A DNA stretch of 64,000 nt from an uncultured Bacteroidales bacterium (GCA_900317955.1 ONIP01000003.1:124001-188000), one strand, 5' to 3'. Positions 37,618 through 47,188 are shown, counted from the first letter of the stretch. Made by a program: numbers and translations. Notes: generated by a model not told the origin, from the letters alone.

Positions 37618-38460
37618 ATGGCACAGATGAAAAGAAAAGGTCTTACCCTTTCGGGAAGATTAGAAAAAGACATGATTACGTTCTACACCAAACGAGGAAA
37701 GCTCATTATGAGGTCTTCCACCTCAAATCAGCCACTGCGGCGCACCCGCGAACAATTCATTTCAAGGCAGCGTGTGGCACACAACATGGGCTTGTGGAAA
37801 AGGCTGAAAAGCAGCACCCGACCAATGTTTACAGACTGCGATAACAACTATGGACGATTCTGCTCCCTGATGCGAAAACGCCCAGTAGTCTTTCTGACCA
37901 AAGAGGCATTGCGCAATGGGGCAACACTCTTGCTGCCAGGAATGCCCGTGAGCGAGGGCAAATTGCCCGATATAGGTTACCGTCTCTGTCTGGCCGGAAA
38001 CGAGCCAGCACTACTGACTGAATTGAAAGTAGCAGTAAACTGGGACTCCTCCCCTACTGGAACAGACATGGTTACAGCACTTTGTAAAAATGGGAACAAT
38101 TTTCGCAAGGGCGATGTACTACGGTTCTACACGCTAAGACAAGTGATTGAAAACAACATACCTATCTTATATATTGACTCGGAAGAACTAAGGTTGGAAA
38201 ACGGGCGTACACCCATGAGGTTCAAACATGCCGAACTACGCTCCGTTGACGGACTCATGGCACTGACAGGAAGCATGTTTGCCGATACGTCGACAGGGTG
38301 GGCGTTGGTTCACATAAGAGGAGAGAAGTGTTCAAGCCAGACGGTGGTGACACATTGCACCCTATATGAACAGTACACTACCGAAGAGGCTCTGATGATT
38401 GCTGCAGAGAGTTATGGAGGGCTGACGGAACCGCCATTCCTAAAGCCCGACACTGACTGA
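37618..38460 (+). CDS. Unrecognised basic protein (possible DNA- or RNA-binding)
   Basis: 280 residues, no signal peptide and no membrane helix. The N-terminus is strongly basic (MKRKGLTLSGRLEKDM, then RRTREQFISRQRVAHN). Glycine-rich beta-like stretches follow. It resembles short Bacteroidales proteins that open with a 'KGxxLSGKxGN' strand, but I cannot name a family. AGGAG stands 10 bases before the ATG, an unusual clear Shine-Dalgarno for this phylum. A palindromic operator and -7 element lie upstream. Confidence 0.6.
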   Translation: MAQMKRKGLTLSGRLEKDMITFYTKRGKLIMRSSTSNQPLRRTREQFISRQRVAHNMGLWKRLKSSTRPMFTDCDNNYGRFCSLMRKRPVVFLTKEALRNGATLLLPGMPVSEGKLPDIGYRLCLAGNEPALLTELKVAVNWDSSPTGTDMVTALCKNGNNFRKGDVLRFYTLRQVIENNIPILYIDSEELRLENGRTPMRFKHAELRSVDGLMALTGSMFADTSTGWALVHIRGEKCSSQTVVTHCTLYEQYTTEEALMIAAESYGGLTEPPFLKPDTD

Positions 38461-38508
38461 TAGCATGGATGATGCGCTTATCATTGTCGAACGAAGGAGC
38501 CATTTAGT

Positions 38509-39072
38509 TCAATTGGTGAAGAAGGCTCCTTTAATAGCAAAAATGAGCAAAAACAAAACTGCGATGAGTTGCCAACGGCGGGCGCGCAGGTCTTTCTTGG
38601 TTCGGCCGAGCATGATGCCCAGATAGCAAAGCAAAAACATGACGACGAAGAGGGGGACAGCCACCCGCCACACATTGGCTTGGAACGGAACAAGAAATCC
38701 CAAACCCAGTCCGACGAAGAGGGTGTTGGTGCCCGTTGCAACGCCGAGCAACAGCACCGTCGACCATCGGGAAATGTCATAGGCAGGCAGTGGCTTCGCC
38801 TTCTTACGAAAGGCAGGGAAGAACATGCGTAACGCCACGACAACCATGAAACCGAGATAGACCAGATTGTCGTATTCGGGGAACCCGAACCGAAGTAGGT
38901 TGCCAATATAAAGTCCTGCAACCATGAGCAGTACATGGATAATGGATACTAGAAAAGAGTTGCCTAAACCACGAGTGAGGCGGATGGGGTTCTGCAATGC
39001 GCATCCACGCAATGTAACCATTACGGGAACCGACATGGCAAAGGAGAGAATGATAAATACAATGACAGACAT
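38509..39072 (-). CDS. MntP-like manganese efflux pump
   Basis: 187 residues with six hydrophobic helices. The first (VFIILSFAMSVPVMVTLRG) and fourth (LLLGVATGTNTLFVGLGLGF) carry the polar residues typical of the MntP/LysE-like fold, though the canonical first-helix Asp is replaced. Metal specificity is therefore inferred. The start lies four bases after the rsmA stop, so both are probably one unit. Confidence 0.75.
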   Translation of the reverse strand: MSVIVFIILSFAMSVPVMVTLRGCALQNPIRLTRGLGNSFLVSIIHVLLMVAGLYIGNLLRFGFPEYDNLVYLGFMVVVALRMFFPAFRKKAKPLPAYDISRWSTVLLLGVATGTNTLFVGLGLGFLVPFQANVWRVAVPLFVVMFLLCYLGIMLGRTKKDLRARRWQLIAVLFLLIFAIKGAFFTN

Positions 39073-39076
39073 AATG

Positions 39077-39832
39077 TTAAGACAATGATTTAGTTAATGT
39101 AATAAAGTCGTTGACGGAGAGTTGTTCGGCTCGGAGCGAGAGGAGCTGCGCCGGGACAGCGTCGAGTGGCAGGGAGAGTTGCTTCAAGGCATTGCGGAGA
39201 GTTTTGCGACGCTGGTTAAAGCCTATTTTGACCACTTTTACAAAGAGTGTTTCATCACATTCCAAGGAAGTTACGTCGTTTCTGCGCAGACGGATGACCG
39301 CGGATTTGACCTTGGGCGGGGGATTGAAGACGTTCTCGTGGACAGTGAAGAGGTATTCGATGTTGTAAAATGCCGATAGCAAGACACTTAAAATGCCATA
39401 GGTTTTGCTTCCCGGCTTTGCTGCAACGCGTTCGGCCACCTCTTTTTGAAACATTCCGACGACTTCGGGGATGCAATTACGATTATCGAAAACTTTGAAG
39501 AGTATCTGCGACGAGATATTGTAAGGGAAGTTGCCGATAACAGCAAAGGGCTCGGAGAAGAGGGTGGAAAGGTCAAGTGCCAGGAAATCGCCCTCGATGA
39601 CATGGAGAGTAGGATAATGCTCATGGAGGTAGGCCACCGACTCGCGGTCTATTTCTATGGCGTGGAAATCAAGTCCCTCCTTATTGTAAAGGTACTTGGT
39701 GAGAACTCCCATGCCGGGACCTATTTCCAAGACATGGGGCGTTGTTGCGGTAAGGCTGTCGGCTATTTGTCGAGCGATGTTTTCATCTTTGAGGAAATGC
39801 TGTCCTAAGAATTTCTTTGCGTGTACTTCCAT
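39077..39832 (-). CDS. rsmA: 16S rRNA dimethyladenosine transferase
   Basis: 251 residues. KKFLGQHFLKDENIARQI at the start, SAM-binding LEIGPGMGVLTKYL, IEIDRES, and the adenine-binding NFPYNISSQILF, followed by the helical C-terminal domain with GFNQRRKTLRNAL. It methylates two adjacent adenosines near the 3' end of 16S rRNA (KsgA). MntP-like gene follows after four bases. Confidence 0.97.
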   Translation of the reverse strand: MEVHAKKFLGQHFLKDENIARQIADSLTATTPHVLEIGPGMGVLTKYLYNKEGLDFHAIEIDRESVAYLHEHYPTLHVIEGDFLALDLSTLFSEPFAVIGNFPYNISSQILFKVFDNRNCIPEVVGMFQKEVAERVAAKPGSKTYGILSVLLSAFYNIEYLFTVHENVFNPPPKVKSAVIRLRRNDVTSLECDETLFVKVVKIGFNQRRKTLRNALKQLSLPLDAVPAQLLSLRAEQLSVNDFITLTKSLS

Positions 39833-39913
39833 TGCAGGGTGTGGGGTGGATGATGATAAGTAATTGATAACTTGTATTTATTATGCAGTGATTGATGATT
39901 GAAAGCAAGAGGT

Positions 39914-42900
39914 TTAACGAATTAGTGTGACGGTGCCGGTGGTACGCTGGTAGGCGTTGGGAGAGAGTAGAACGCTATAACGGCAGTTATAGACATAGGC
40001 ACCTTGCTTGCAAGGGGTTCCGTTGTGGGTACCGTCCCAGCCCACATTAGGATCGGTGGAATGGTAGACCAATGTGCCGAAACGGTCGTAAATCCATATT
40101 TCGTAACTTGCAAAATCAACCCCATAGGATTTGAAGATGTTGTTCTCGTCTTTGGACGGGGTGAAGACATTGGGGAAGACTATAAAGTTGTGGAGTTTGT
40201 AGATGGTCTTGGAGGCGGTGTCGGAACAGAGTTCGTTGTTGATGATGAGCGTGAGGATGACGGAATCGGTGGTAGGACTCAGCTCGTAGATGAATTGGGG
40301 ACTGCTATTGTCAGTCAATGAGCCATTGAGGAGCCACGACTGGGAAGAGTAGCCAGAGCTAAGGTTGACGGCAGAAAGGGTGAGATTGTCTTCAGAGAGG
40401 GCTTCCGGTTTGACTTCCCAATTGACGTGCAGGGGCACGATAGGGATGACCTGGATACTGTCGAGCAAAGGGCACCAGCCGGAGACTCCATAGGAAAACT
40501 GGAGGGTGTAGGTGGTGGTTTGAGCGGGGTTGACAGTGATGGGGTTGCTTTCCTCCTGACGGGAAAGAGAGGGGTCGTCGGGGCGCGATGACCACTGGTA
40601 GTGCCAACCGTCGGCTACGGAGGCGGTAATGAGGTAGTGCTCGGGCGGGAGGCAGGTGTATTCGTCCTGCAAGTCAAGAGGCACGAGCTCTATGACGACA
40701 AGGGAAAGATGGACGATACTGTCACAGCCGAGGGTAGTGAGAAGAGTGTCGCTATATTCGCCAGAGAGGGTAAGTTGCCTGTCGCCGAAAAGATATACAG
40801 AGCCTTGACAAACAGTGTCGTCTATATGGTAATTATAGGCTGGGGCGACGAGGAGCGTGAGGGTGACAACGCTGTCGGCGCCGTGGCTGCTGATGTAGGT
40901 GTCGGTACGGGTGCCGGGACCGGTGAAGAGATGCCCGTGCCAAGTGATGGGGAGTTGGTCGCTACAGATGGCAGTGTCGAAATACTGATGGCTGTTCCAG
41001 TCAACTGTGAGATTGTAGGTGATAAGACTGTCGCAACCAACGCTGTTGGGGATGTGGATGATAGCCTGAGAAGAGTCGGCATAAAAGGTGACGCCGTGGT
41101 AGGTGTAGGGCAGCTGGCTTTGCGAGACGGTGTCGTAAACAATACTGGAAGTAGAGTGGAGAAGGGAAAGATGGAGGGTGACGGAAGAGTCGCAACCATT
41201 GGCATTGAGGGTGTAGGCAGGTACAAGGAGGGTGGTGTCGACCGTAAAGGTCTGGTTATACCAGAAGAACGAGTCGCAGACGACGGCATGGGTGTCGCCT
41301 GAAGTGACAGCATTGACGAGAAGATGGAGGGTGCGGAGGCTGTCGCAGCCAAAGTCGGTGTAGAAATTGTGTGTGTAATCACCTGAAAAGAAGTAAGTAG
41401 CACCTTCAAACTGAGTGGTTTGATTGCTACATATTACACGGCTGACGGTATCGTCATAGACCGGGGAGATGTGAAGAGTAAGGGTAAGAAGACTATCGGC
41501 ACCGAGGTGGTTGGAGATGGTATCGTACTGAGTGCCAGGAGCTGTGAAGAGACGATGGAACCATTGAATGGGGAGGAAGTTGACACAAAAAGTAGTATCA
41601 AACTGGGCGTAGGTATTGCGAATAACGTGTAGATTGTAGTGGATGATGCTGTCGCAGTTATCGCTTCCAGAGAGGGTGACGAGGAGGTTCTCGGTATCGT
41701 CGTTAAGGCTGATATCATGATAGTTGTGAGGGAGGTCGTTTTCGAAAACTGTGTCGTAGACGTTGGTATGGGTAGAGTGGCCGAGGGTGAGGTAGAGGGT
41801 GACGGAGGAGTCGCAGCCGACGGCGTTGAGCGCTACGGGCGAGATGGTGACCGTGTCGCTGAGGATGAAGTGCTGGCTGTGCCAGTCGAATGAGTCGCAA
41901 GCGACGGCAAAGGTGTCGCTATAGGAGGTATTGTTGACGGTGAGACAGAGGGTGCGGAGGCTGTCGCAGTCGAGGGTGTTGCGGTAACTGTTGGTATAGG
42001 TGCCGGGAGAGGTGTAGTAAGAGTCGTCAAAGATGTAGCTTTGGTTGCTACAGATAGTGGCAGAAATGGTGTCGGCGGAAATGGGGTTGGTGTGGAGAAC
42101 CAGCGTGAGAATGCTGTCGGCACCGAGATGGTTGAGGATGGTGTCATTTTGGACATCAGGGGCGGTGAAGGTACGATGGAACCAGAGGAGGGGAAGTTCG
42201 TTAATGCAGACGGTTGAGTCGAGGGTGCTTCGGGTGTTGCGAATGACATGGAGGTTGTAGTCGATGATGCTGTCGCAGCCGTTGGGGCCGGAGAATATGA
42301 TGGTGAAGTGAGAGGTGTCGGTGTCGAAACTGTGTGACTGATAGAGGCGAGGGAGGTTGTTTTCAAGAATGGTGTCGTAGAAGGTTCGGGTGGACTGGGC
42401 AGCAAAAACGACAGTGAAGGTAGTGTCGAAGACACAGCCCATACTGTCGGTGATATAGAGAAGGTAATGGACAGTAGAGTCGATAGTGAGTGTGTCGGGG
42501 GCGGTGATGATAAAAGTGGTATCGGAGGTACGTGTGGCCCAAGGACCTATCATGTCGACATAGGCAACGGTCGGGACATAATCGTTGCGGACAAGACGGT
42601 TGGGATTAAGGGCAAGTTCCCAGCCGAAGATGTATCCATTATCGCCTGACCATCCGTCGATTACCTCAATATACCATACGCCGTTCATTGGGCAGCCGAT
42701 GAGAGAGGCGAGGGATTCATCGGGGTGGTAGAAATTGGTTCCAGCCGCGACGTTGGAGGAGTCGAGGGTATAGCCTACACTGCTCGTTACAAGATTGGGT
42801 GCGCGATAGATAAGCCCGTCGGCAGGGGCATAGGAATAACCGGCATCGGTACAGTTGGACCAACAATAACGCCAGCCAGTGCCAGGACAATTATTCGGAG

Positions 42901-44272
42901 CAGTTGAATCACACACATACATATTATCTTCGACATCATACGCTAATCCCAAAAAGGTGGAGGTGCTAACATTATAACCTGCCTGCCAACCTCTATTGGC
43001 GGGCAAAATGGAGCCGGTGCAGGAAGAAGAGCCCACGCCACTATATTTTAAGATGTCAGCCTTCTGAGAATTGGGGCATGTGATATTGATGTAGATGTCC
43101 CCGACGTAAGAGTGCTCGATGTTGAGCATGACATAACGGATGTCGTTGACGTCGTTGATACGGGCAGAGGGGTCAAAGCCGGAGAATTGGAGTTCGGAAC
43201 GATAGGAGCAGCCGTTTGGATCGCAATAGACGCCGTCTGGGAGAAAGATGCGGGAGACCTCGGAGAGGGTGGACTCGTTGCGGATGACACGGACGGAGGC
43301 ATCGAGGCCGAAGCCCACACGGATGTTGGTGGACTGGCCAGGGCAGATTAATTCAGGGATGTTGTATTCGAGGTCGAGACGAATCGGGGTAACCGTCACA
43401 TGGGTGCTGTCTTCACAGCCACCGAGGGTATAGACGGTAAGGCTGTATTCTCCTGTTTCGGTAACCACTATGGAGCGTGTGGTGGCACCGGTACTCCAGA
43501 GATAGGCGTCGGCAGAATCGGCAGTGAGGGTAATAGAATTGTTGCCACAAAGAGGTTGAAGGCCGTTGATAACAGCCTTGAAACAAGGTGTGTGGACATC
43601 GATAGAGTCTTTACAGTCGAGTAAGGCGACATCAGATAAAGCGACCACTGAGAAACGGTAGTCTTGTCCTGGAACGAGACCAGTAATGTCGCAGTAGGTT
43701 TGATTAAGCACCGTATCGACAGAGCCATAGTGGATGAGGAAGGTACCTGTTGGATTGATGGCTGACCATGAGAGATGCAACGAACTGGAAGTGACTTCGG
43801 TAGCAGCGAGATTGTTGATAAAGTTGGAGCAGTGAGTGGGGCGGACAGAATAGTGAAGAGCGAAACCACTGTCCACCGTGGATACATCAGAGGAGAAATA
43901 GATGGTCATATAGCCTGTAGTTGACATCACAGAGACAGAACCGATGCCGGTGCAGGTTTCTAACAAATCGGGTAATAGTGTGCCGTCTGCCTGATAGAAA
44001 AAAAGCAGTTCATAGGAGTATTCCATCCTGTAGGAGCCAGTGATCTGGATGGTGTCGCCCGGATTGGCGAGGATGCGAACAACGCCGTTAAAACTGTTGG
44101 AATAACAACCCAAATCGCCACCATCGTCAAAAATGACACCTACAGGGGAGAGATAACCATCGATTGTAACCGTGCTTCCATTAGAGAAAAGAATGCTGTC
44201 TTGGGAATAGCCCTGTCCCAAAAACGACATTAATAGTAACAAGACCAATAATTTATGGGAAAAGGGATTCAT
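39914..44272 (-). CDS. Giant T9SS type B surface protein with P-domain-like region
   Basis: 1452 residues. Signal peptide to GYSQ (about 24). Residues about 25-215 form CUB-like and fibronectin-like segments. Residues about 370-560 have features of a proprotein-convertase P domain (VMLNIEHSYVGDIYINITCP and GVWYIEVIDGWSGDNGYIFGWEL). Residues about 627-1195 are a higher-order Cys-module repeat. The C-terminus FPNVFTPSKDENNIF... WDGTHNGTPCKQGAYVY is a CHU_C/gliding-motility type B sorting domain. Probably a long adhesin exposed on the surface. The pattern of P domain plus type B tail is common in the phylum. Confidence 0.88.
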   Translation of the reverse strand: MNPFSHKLLVLLLLMSFLGQGYSQDSILFSNGSTVTIDGYLSPVGVIFDDGGDLGCYSNSFNGVVRILANPGDTIQITGSYRMEYSYELLFFYQADGTLLPDLLETCTGIGSVSVMSTTGYMTIYFSSDVSTVDSGFALHYSVRPTHCSNFINNLAATEVTSSSLHLSWSAINPTGTFLIHYGSVDTVLNQTYCDITGLVPGQDYRFSVVALSDVALLDCKDSIDVHTPCFKAVINGLQPLCGNNSITLTADSADAYLWSTGATTRSIVVTETGEYSLTVYTLGGCEDSTHVTVTPIRLDLEYNIPELICPGQSTNIRVGFGLDASVRVIRNESTLSEVSRIFLPDGVYCDPNGCSYRSELQFSGFDPSARINDVNDIRYVMLNIEHSYVGDIYINITCPNSQKADILKYSGVGSSSCTGSILPANRGWQAGYNVSTSTFLGLAYDVEDNMYVCDSTAPNNCPGTGWRYCWSNCTDAGYSYAPADGLIYRAPNLVTSSVGYTLDSSNVAAGTNFYHPDESLASLIGCPMNGVWYIEVIDGWSGDNGYIFGWELALNPNRLVRNDYVPTVAYVDMIGPWATRTSDTTFIITAPDTLTIDSTVHYLLYITDSMGCVFDTTFTVVFAAQSTRTFYDTILENNLPRLYQSHSFDTDTSHFTIIFSGPNGCDSIIDYNLHVIRNTRSTLDSTVCINELPLLWFHRTFTAPDVQNDTILNHLGADSILTLVLHTNPISADTISATICSNQSYIFDDSYYTSPGTYTNSYRNTLDCDSLRTLCLTVNNTSYSDTFAVACDSFDWHSQHFILSDTVTISPVALNAVGCDSSVTLYLTLGHSTHTNVYDTVFENDLPHNYHDISLNDDTENLLVTLSGSDNCDSIIHYNLHVIRNTYAQFDTTFCVNFLPIQWFHRLFTAPGTQYDTISNHLGADSLLTLTLHISPVYDDTVSRVICSNQTTQFEGATYFFSGDYTHNFYTDFGCDSLRTLHLLVNAVTSGDTHAVVCDSFFWYNQTFTVDTTLLVPAYTLNANGCDSSVTLHLSLLHSTSSIVYDTVSQSQLPYTYHGVTFYADSSQAIIHIPNSVGCDSLITYNLTVDWNSHQYFDTAICSDQLPITWHGHLFTGPGTRTDTYISSHGADSVVTLTLLVAPAYNYHIDDTVCQGSVYLFGDRQLTLSGEYSDTLLTTLGCDSIVHLSLVVIELVPLDLQDEYTCLPPEHYLITASVADGWHYQWSSRPDDPSLSRQEESNPITVNPAQTTTYTLQFSYGVSGWCPLLDSIQVIPIVPLHVNWEVKPEALSEDNLTLSAVNLSSGYSSQSWLLNGSLTDNSSPQFIYELSPTTDSVILTLIINNELCSDTASKTIYKLHNFIVFPNVFTPSKDENNIFKSYGVDFASYEIWIYDRFGTLVYHSTDPNVGWDGTHNGTPCKQGAYVYNCRYSVLLSPNAYQRTTGTVTLIR
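40680..42390 (-). repeat. Higher-order ABCD Cys-module repeat
   Basis: Four different module types follow in fixed order, A-B-C-D, A-B-C-D, A-B-C. A opens with YDTxxxxxLP and closes GCDSIIxYNL; B has FDTxxCxxxLPxxW and GADSxLTLTL; C has ICSNQ and GCDSLRTL; D has CDSFxW and GCDSSVTL. A starts near 42390, 41763 and 41139, so the period is about 625 bases (208-209 residues). Confidence 0.85.
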
Positions 44273-44517
44273 AATAATAATTTATTTACATTTTGCAAAT
44301 ATACAAAAAAAATACAGAAAGCCTGTTTCCAATGAAGAAAAAAAGAAAAAAGGCAATTGGTTTGGGGAGGTAAGATACTGAGGCTTAGTATGGTTAGTGA
44401 TAGTACAGATATTTGTACCGAATGGGGGAGGCAAAATGCATCGGGTACGTGACCAAAGGAGGACTGAACCTGAGCGAGCCTTGACTGGACGTAGAATGAA
44501 GGGGTGAAGAGACTTTA
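44273..44517. other. Gap between TPR gene and T9SS type B gene
   Basis: 245 bases. A minus-strand -7 word TATATTTG at 44296-44303 lies 24 bases before the T9SS gene start, but no -33 match. Nothing else is evident. Confidence 0.45.
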
Positions 44518-46374
44518 TTACTGGTTGGAAGGTGCTGGTGAGTCGGCAGACAGTAGACGGTAGCGCTTGCGAGCCTGCTCAACATAAAGGCTTGTAGGAT
44601 AATCTAATATCAATTTCTCGTAGCAGTCGCGGGCACGTTGGGGGTTGTTGAGGCGTTCTTCATTGAGCTGAGCCAAGAGAATAAGTGCGTCGTCAGCCAG
44701 AATATCGAAGGAATACTGAGTGACAAGCTGTTGAAGAAGGGTGTCGGCTTCGGCATAGCGTTGCTGGCGTATGCGGATTTTTGCTTTCTGGAGAAGCACT
44801 TCATCGAAGAGGGGGTGAGAAAGGGCACTGCGGGAGATGTCGTCGAAGAGGTTCCAAGCCGAATCAACCAGGTTGCGATAGAGAAGCAAATCGGCTTCAG
44901 CATAGCGCGAAAGCATACCGAAGGTACTGTCTTCCTCCATGTTATCGCTGATGAGTAGCGAGAGCTGCATGGCGTCGTTGGCGATGAGTTTTGATGTGGA
45001 AGCGCGCAGGACATCGAGCTGAGTTTTGGCCCAAAGGAAGTCGTTGTTATAGTAAGAGAGTTTGGCATTTTTGAATTTAGCCAGGGAGCCGAGGACATCG
45101 TTTTTATTGGACTTTTCCACCTGCATGTAGAGGAGGGAAGCATCCCAGACTTCGCCGGCGAAAAGGAGGAGATCGCCAAGAGCCAGTTTAGCCTCGTCGC
45201 GCTGGTTGGGCGAGATTTTGGGCAAATCGAGAATGTCGTAGAGCATATCGGCGGCGCGCTGGACGCTGTCGGCATAATAGGCCATGAGGTCGGCATAGTT
45301 GCGCATGAGCTGGACGGTGTTGACGTTTTTGCCGAGTTCGTCGAAAGCAGATTCGTAAGAGTGAATAAGTTGCCAGAGACGCTTGTTTTCGATAGGAAAA
45401 TTGCGGTTGAGGCGTTCAAAAGCCACCTCAAGGTCTCCTACCTTGGCAGAGAAGTAATGGGGGCTCTCAGTGCCTTTTTTCAGAACAGCAGCGTAACATT
45501 CTTGAGCGACATCGTAGGCTTCGTTGCTACGAGCAATGGAGGCCACCCGCATGAGGGATTCACCACCGGAGTCAGGGAAGCGGCTATCAATGGCTTTGGC
45601 CTGCACCATGGCGAACTGGAAATCTTTCTGTTGCAGAGAAAACCAGAGCATCATCTCGACATACTGTTTGTTTTCAGGATGTTGCTGCACCCGCTGAACT
45701 AGCGCTGATCTAAGTCCGTCAACCAATTTTGGGTTAGCGGTCTCGCTAAGCACCCGTTGTAGAGAAATCTGGACGGAGTTCATCATATTGGGTGCGTTGT
45801 CGAGAAGATCGAAGTATTCCTGCATCATGGCTTCGTAGTTACCGACACGTTCGTAGAGCGTAGCTAGTTCGCCGACGAAGGTGAGGGGGTTCTTCATTTT
45901 TTTGCGAGCGAAGAGGTAGACCTTGATAGCATATTCGGGATGTCCAGCCGACTCGAAAGCCTGAGTCAATTCGTTGATCTGACTTGAATTATATCCAATC
46001 TTTTCAATAACAGCGTCGTAGGTTTTAGTTGCTTTGCGCCTGTCGCCACGCAACTCGTAGACACGGCCGAGGTCGACATAAAGGTATAACTCGCTGGGGT
46101 TTTTCTTGAGACGACGTTCTACCAAATGTTCGGCATCTTTGTACTGCTTTAGCTCGATGTAGGAGCGATAAAGCATCTGATAATAAAACTTGTTGGGGGC
46201 GCGGGAGTAAAGGGCTTCGTAGCACTCGGCGGCTTGCTCGAACTGACCACTTGAATAGTAATGGGAGGCCATCTGTTCCTGGGTTTGCTGTGCATGGCAC
46301 AACTGGAAAGAACAGAGAAGGAAAGCCAGAAAGACCATCCACGTTTTATGACCTGACACAGTAGAGATGTGCAT
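44518..46374 (-). CDS. Secreted TPR-repeat protein
   Basis: 618 residues from the ATG at 46374. The longer start (46392) is rejected because it would put the tRNA-Lys terminator inside the gene. Signal peptide with core MVFLAFLLCSFQLCHA, then TPR-like helix pairs over nearly the whole length, for example YYSSGQFEQAAECYEALY, LYLYVDLGRVYELRGDRRKA and YAEADTLLQQLV. It probably works in the periplasm as a scaffold; partners unknown. It follows the two tRNA-Lys genes on the same strand but a terminator separates them. Confidence 0.82.
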   Translation of the reverse strand: MHISTVSGHKTWMVFLAFLLCSFQLCHAQQTQEQMASHYYSSGQFEQAAECYEALYSRAPNKFYYQMLYRSYIELKQYKDAEHLVERRLKKNPSELYLYVDLGRVYELRGDRRKATKTYDAVIEKIGYNSSQINELTQAFESAGHPEYAIKVYLFARKKMKNPLTFVGELATLYERVGNYEAMMQEYFDLLDNAPNMMNSVQISLQRVLSETANPKLVDGLRSALVQRVQQHPENKQYVEMMLWFSLQQKDFQFAMVQAKAIDSRFPDSGGESLMRVASIARSNEAYDVAQECYAAVLKKGTESPHYFSAKVGDLEVAFERLNRNFPIENKRLWQLIHSYESAFDELGKNVNTVQLMRNYADLMAYYADSVQRAADMLYDILDLPKISPNQRDEAKLALGDLLLFAGEVWDASLLYMQVEKSNKNDVLGSLAKFKNAKLSYYNNDFLWAKTQLDVLRASTSKLIANDAMQLSLLISDNMEEDSTFGMLSRYAEADLLLYRNLVDSAWNLFDDISRSALSHPLFDEVLLQKAKIRIRQQRYAEADTLLQQLVTQYSFDILADDALILLAQLNEERLNNPQRARDCYEKLILDYPTSLYVEQARKRYRLLSADSPAPSNQ

Positions 46375-46383
46375 ATAACCTAC

Positions 46384-46415
46384 AAAAAACACCGGAGAGC
46401 CAAAGTTCCGGTGTT
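46384..46415 (-). terminator. tRNA-Lys operon terminator
   Basis: 9-bp stem 46388-46396/46407-46415, 10-base loop, then six T on the minus strand. It begins six bases after the tRNA 3' end. Confidence 0.85.
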
Positions 46416-46421
46416 GAGTAG

Positions 46422-46494
46422 TGACTAAGCTGGGATTCGAACCCAGGACCCCATCCTTAAAAGGGATGTGCTCTACCTGCTGAGCTACTTAGTC
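46422..46494 (-). tRNA. tRNA-Lys (UUU)
   Basis: 73 bases, acceptor stem GACTAAG/CTTAGTC with discriminator A, anticodon loop CTTTTAA reading UUU, T-loop GGTTCGAATCC. CCA is not encoded. Identical to the copy at 46507-46579; both share one promoter and terminator. Confidence 0.97.
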
Positions 46495-46506
46495 AATCCA
46501 TAGTAG

Positions 46507-46579
46507 TGACTAAGCTGGGATTCGAACCCAGGACCCCATCCTTAAAAGGGATGTGCTCTACCTGCTGAGCTACTTAGTC
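46507..46579 (-). tRNA. tRNA-Lys (UUU), identical second copy
   Basis: Same 73 bases as the neighbour. The distance between copies is 85 bases, and the short flank AGTAGTGACTAAG is also shared, so a tandem duplication of an 85-base unit made them. This copy is nearest the promoter. Confidence 0.97.
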
Positions 46580-46597
46580 GCCTCAAATTTGAGTTTG

Positions 46598-46628
46598 CAA
46601 AAGTACAACTTTTTTCTCTTTCGACAAA
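46598..46628 (-). promoter_or_regulatory. tRNA-Lys promoter
   Basis: Minus strand TTTG (46625-46628), 19 bases, TACTTTTG (46598-46605): full consensus. Start near 46591, about 12 bases before the first tRNA. Confidence 0.8.
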
Positions 46629-46718
46629 AAGTTTTTGCTTTTTTATTTTTGAACATACATATAATACACTATTGTTCAGCAAAATATAATGAAGAATATT
46701 TTTTTTAAGAATTAAAAA

Positions 46719-46750
46719 TTTGGCCAATCAACAAATAATTCGTAACTTTG
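46719..46750 (+). promoter_or_regulatory. Promoter of the 139-residue gene and wbqC-like gene
   Basis: TTTG (46719-46722), 20 bases, TAACTTTG (46743-46750): full consensus. The leader is only a few bases before the ATG at 46764. Confidence 0.8.
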
Positions 46751-46763
46751 TTTTCTCAAAAAA

Positions 46764-47183
46764 ATGAAAAACATGAAAAAATCAATCACCATAAAAGAAG
46801 GATACGGGGACATAAAATTCGATATGCCGGTAGAAGAAGTTGTCGGGATATTGGGTGAGCCAAATGATGTGGAGACCATCGATAATGCTACCGAGGAGAC
46901 CACAACTGTGCTCCACTACAACGGTAACCTGACCCTGTTTTTTGAAGGGGACTGCCCTACCCTATCGTGTATTGACATCAGTGATGAAAAGGCGACACTC
47001 TTTGGCAAAGAGCTGTTTGACATGGGAGAAAAAGAGTTGGTGAAGCTGATGGTAGACAACCACTATTACGAGCAGGAAGTTGAAAATGAGGACTGGGGAG
47101 AGCGACGCGTTTCGTTTGGAGAGGGGAATATTGACTTTTATTTTGATGGGGATGAGTTGATTGCAGTAATTATTGGCAAATAA
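46764..47183 (+). CDS. Small acidic protein of unknown family
   Basis: 139 residues; the second ATG (46773) is equally possible and further from the transcription start. Acidic, soluble, no signal peptide. ITIKEGYGDIKFDMPVEEVVGILGEP and the final VSFGEGNIDFYFDGDELIAVIIG give a beta-rich fold recalling immunity or SmpA-like small domains, but I do not assign a family. Five bases before the WbqC-like gene, so the two are co-transcribed. Confidence 0.7.
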   Translation: MKNMKKSITIKEGYGDIKFDMPVEEVVGILGEPNDVETIDNATEETTTVLHYNGNLTLFFEGDCPTLSCIDISDEKATLFGKELFDMGEKELVKLMVDNHYYEQEVENEDWGERRVSFGEGNIDFYFDGDELIAVIIGK

Positions 47184-47188
47184 TAATT

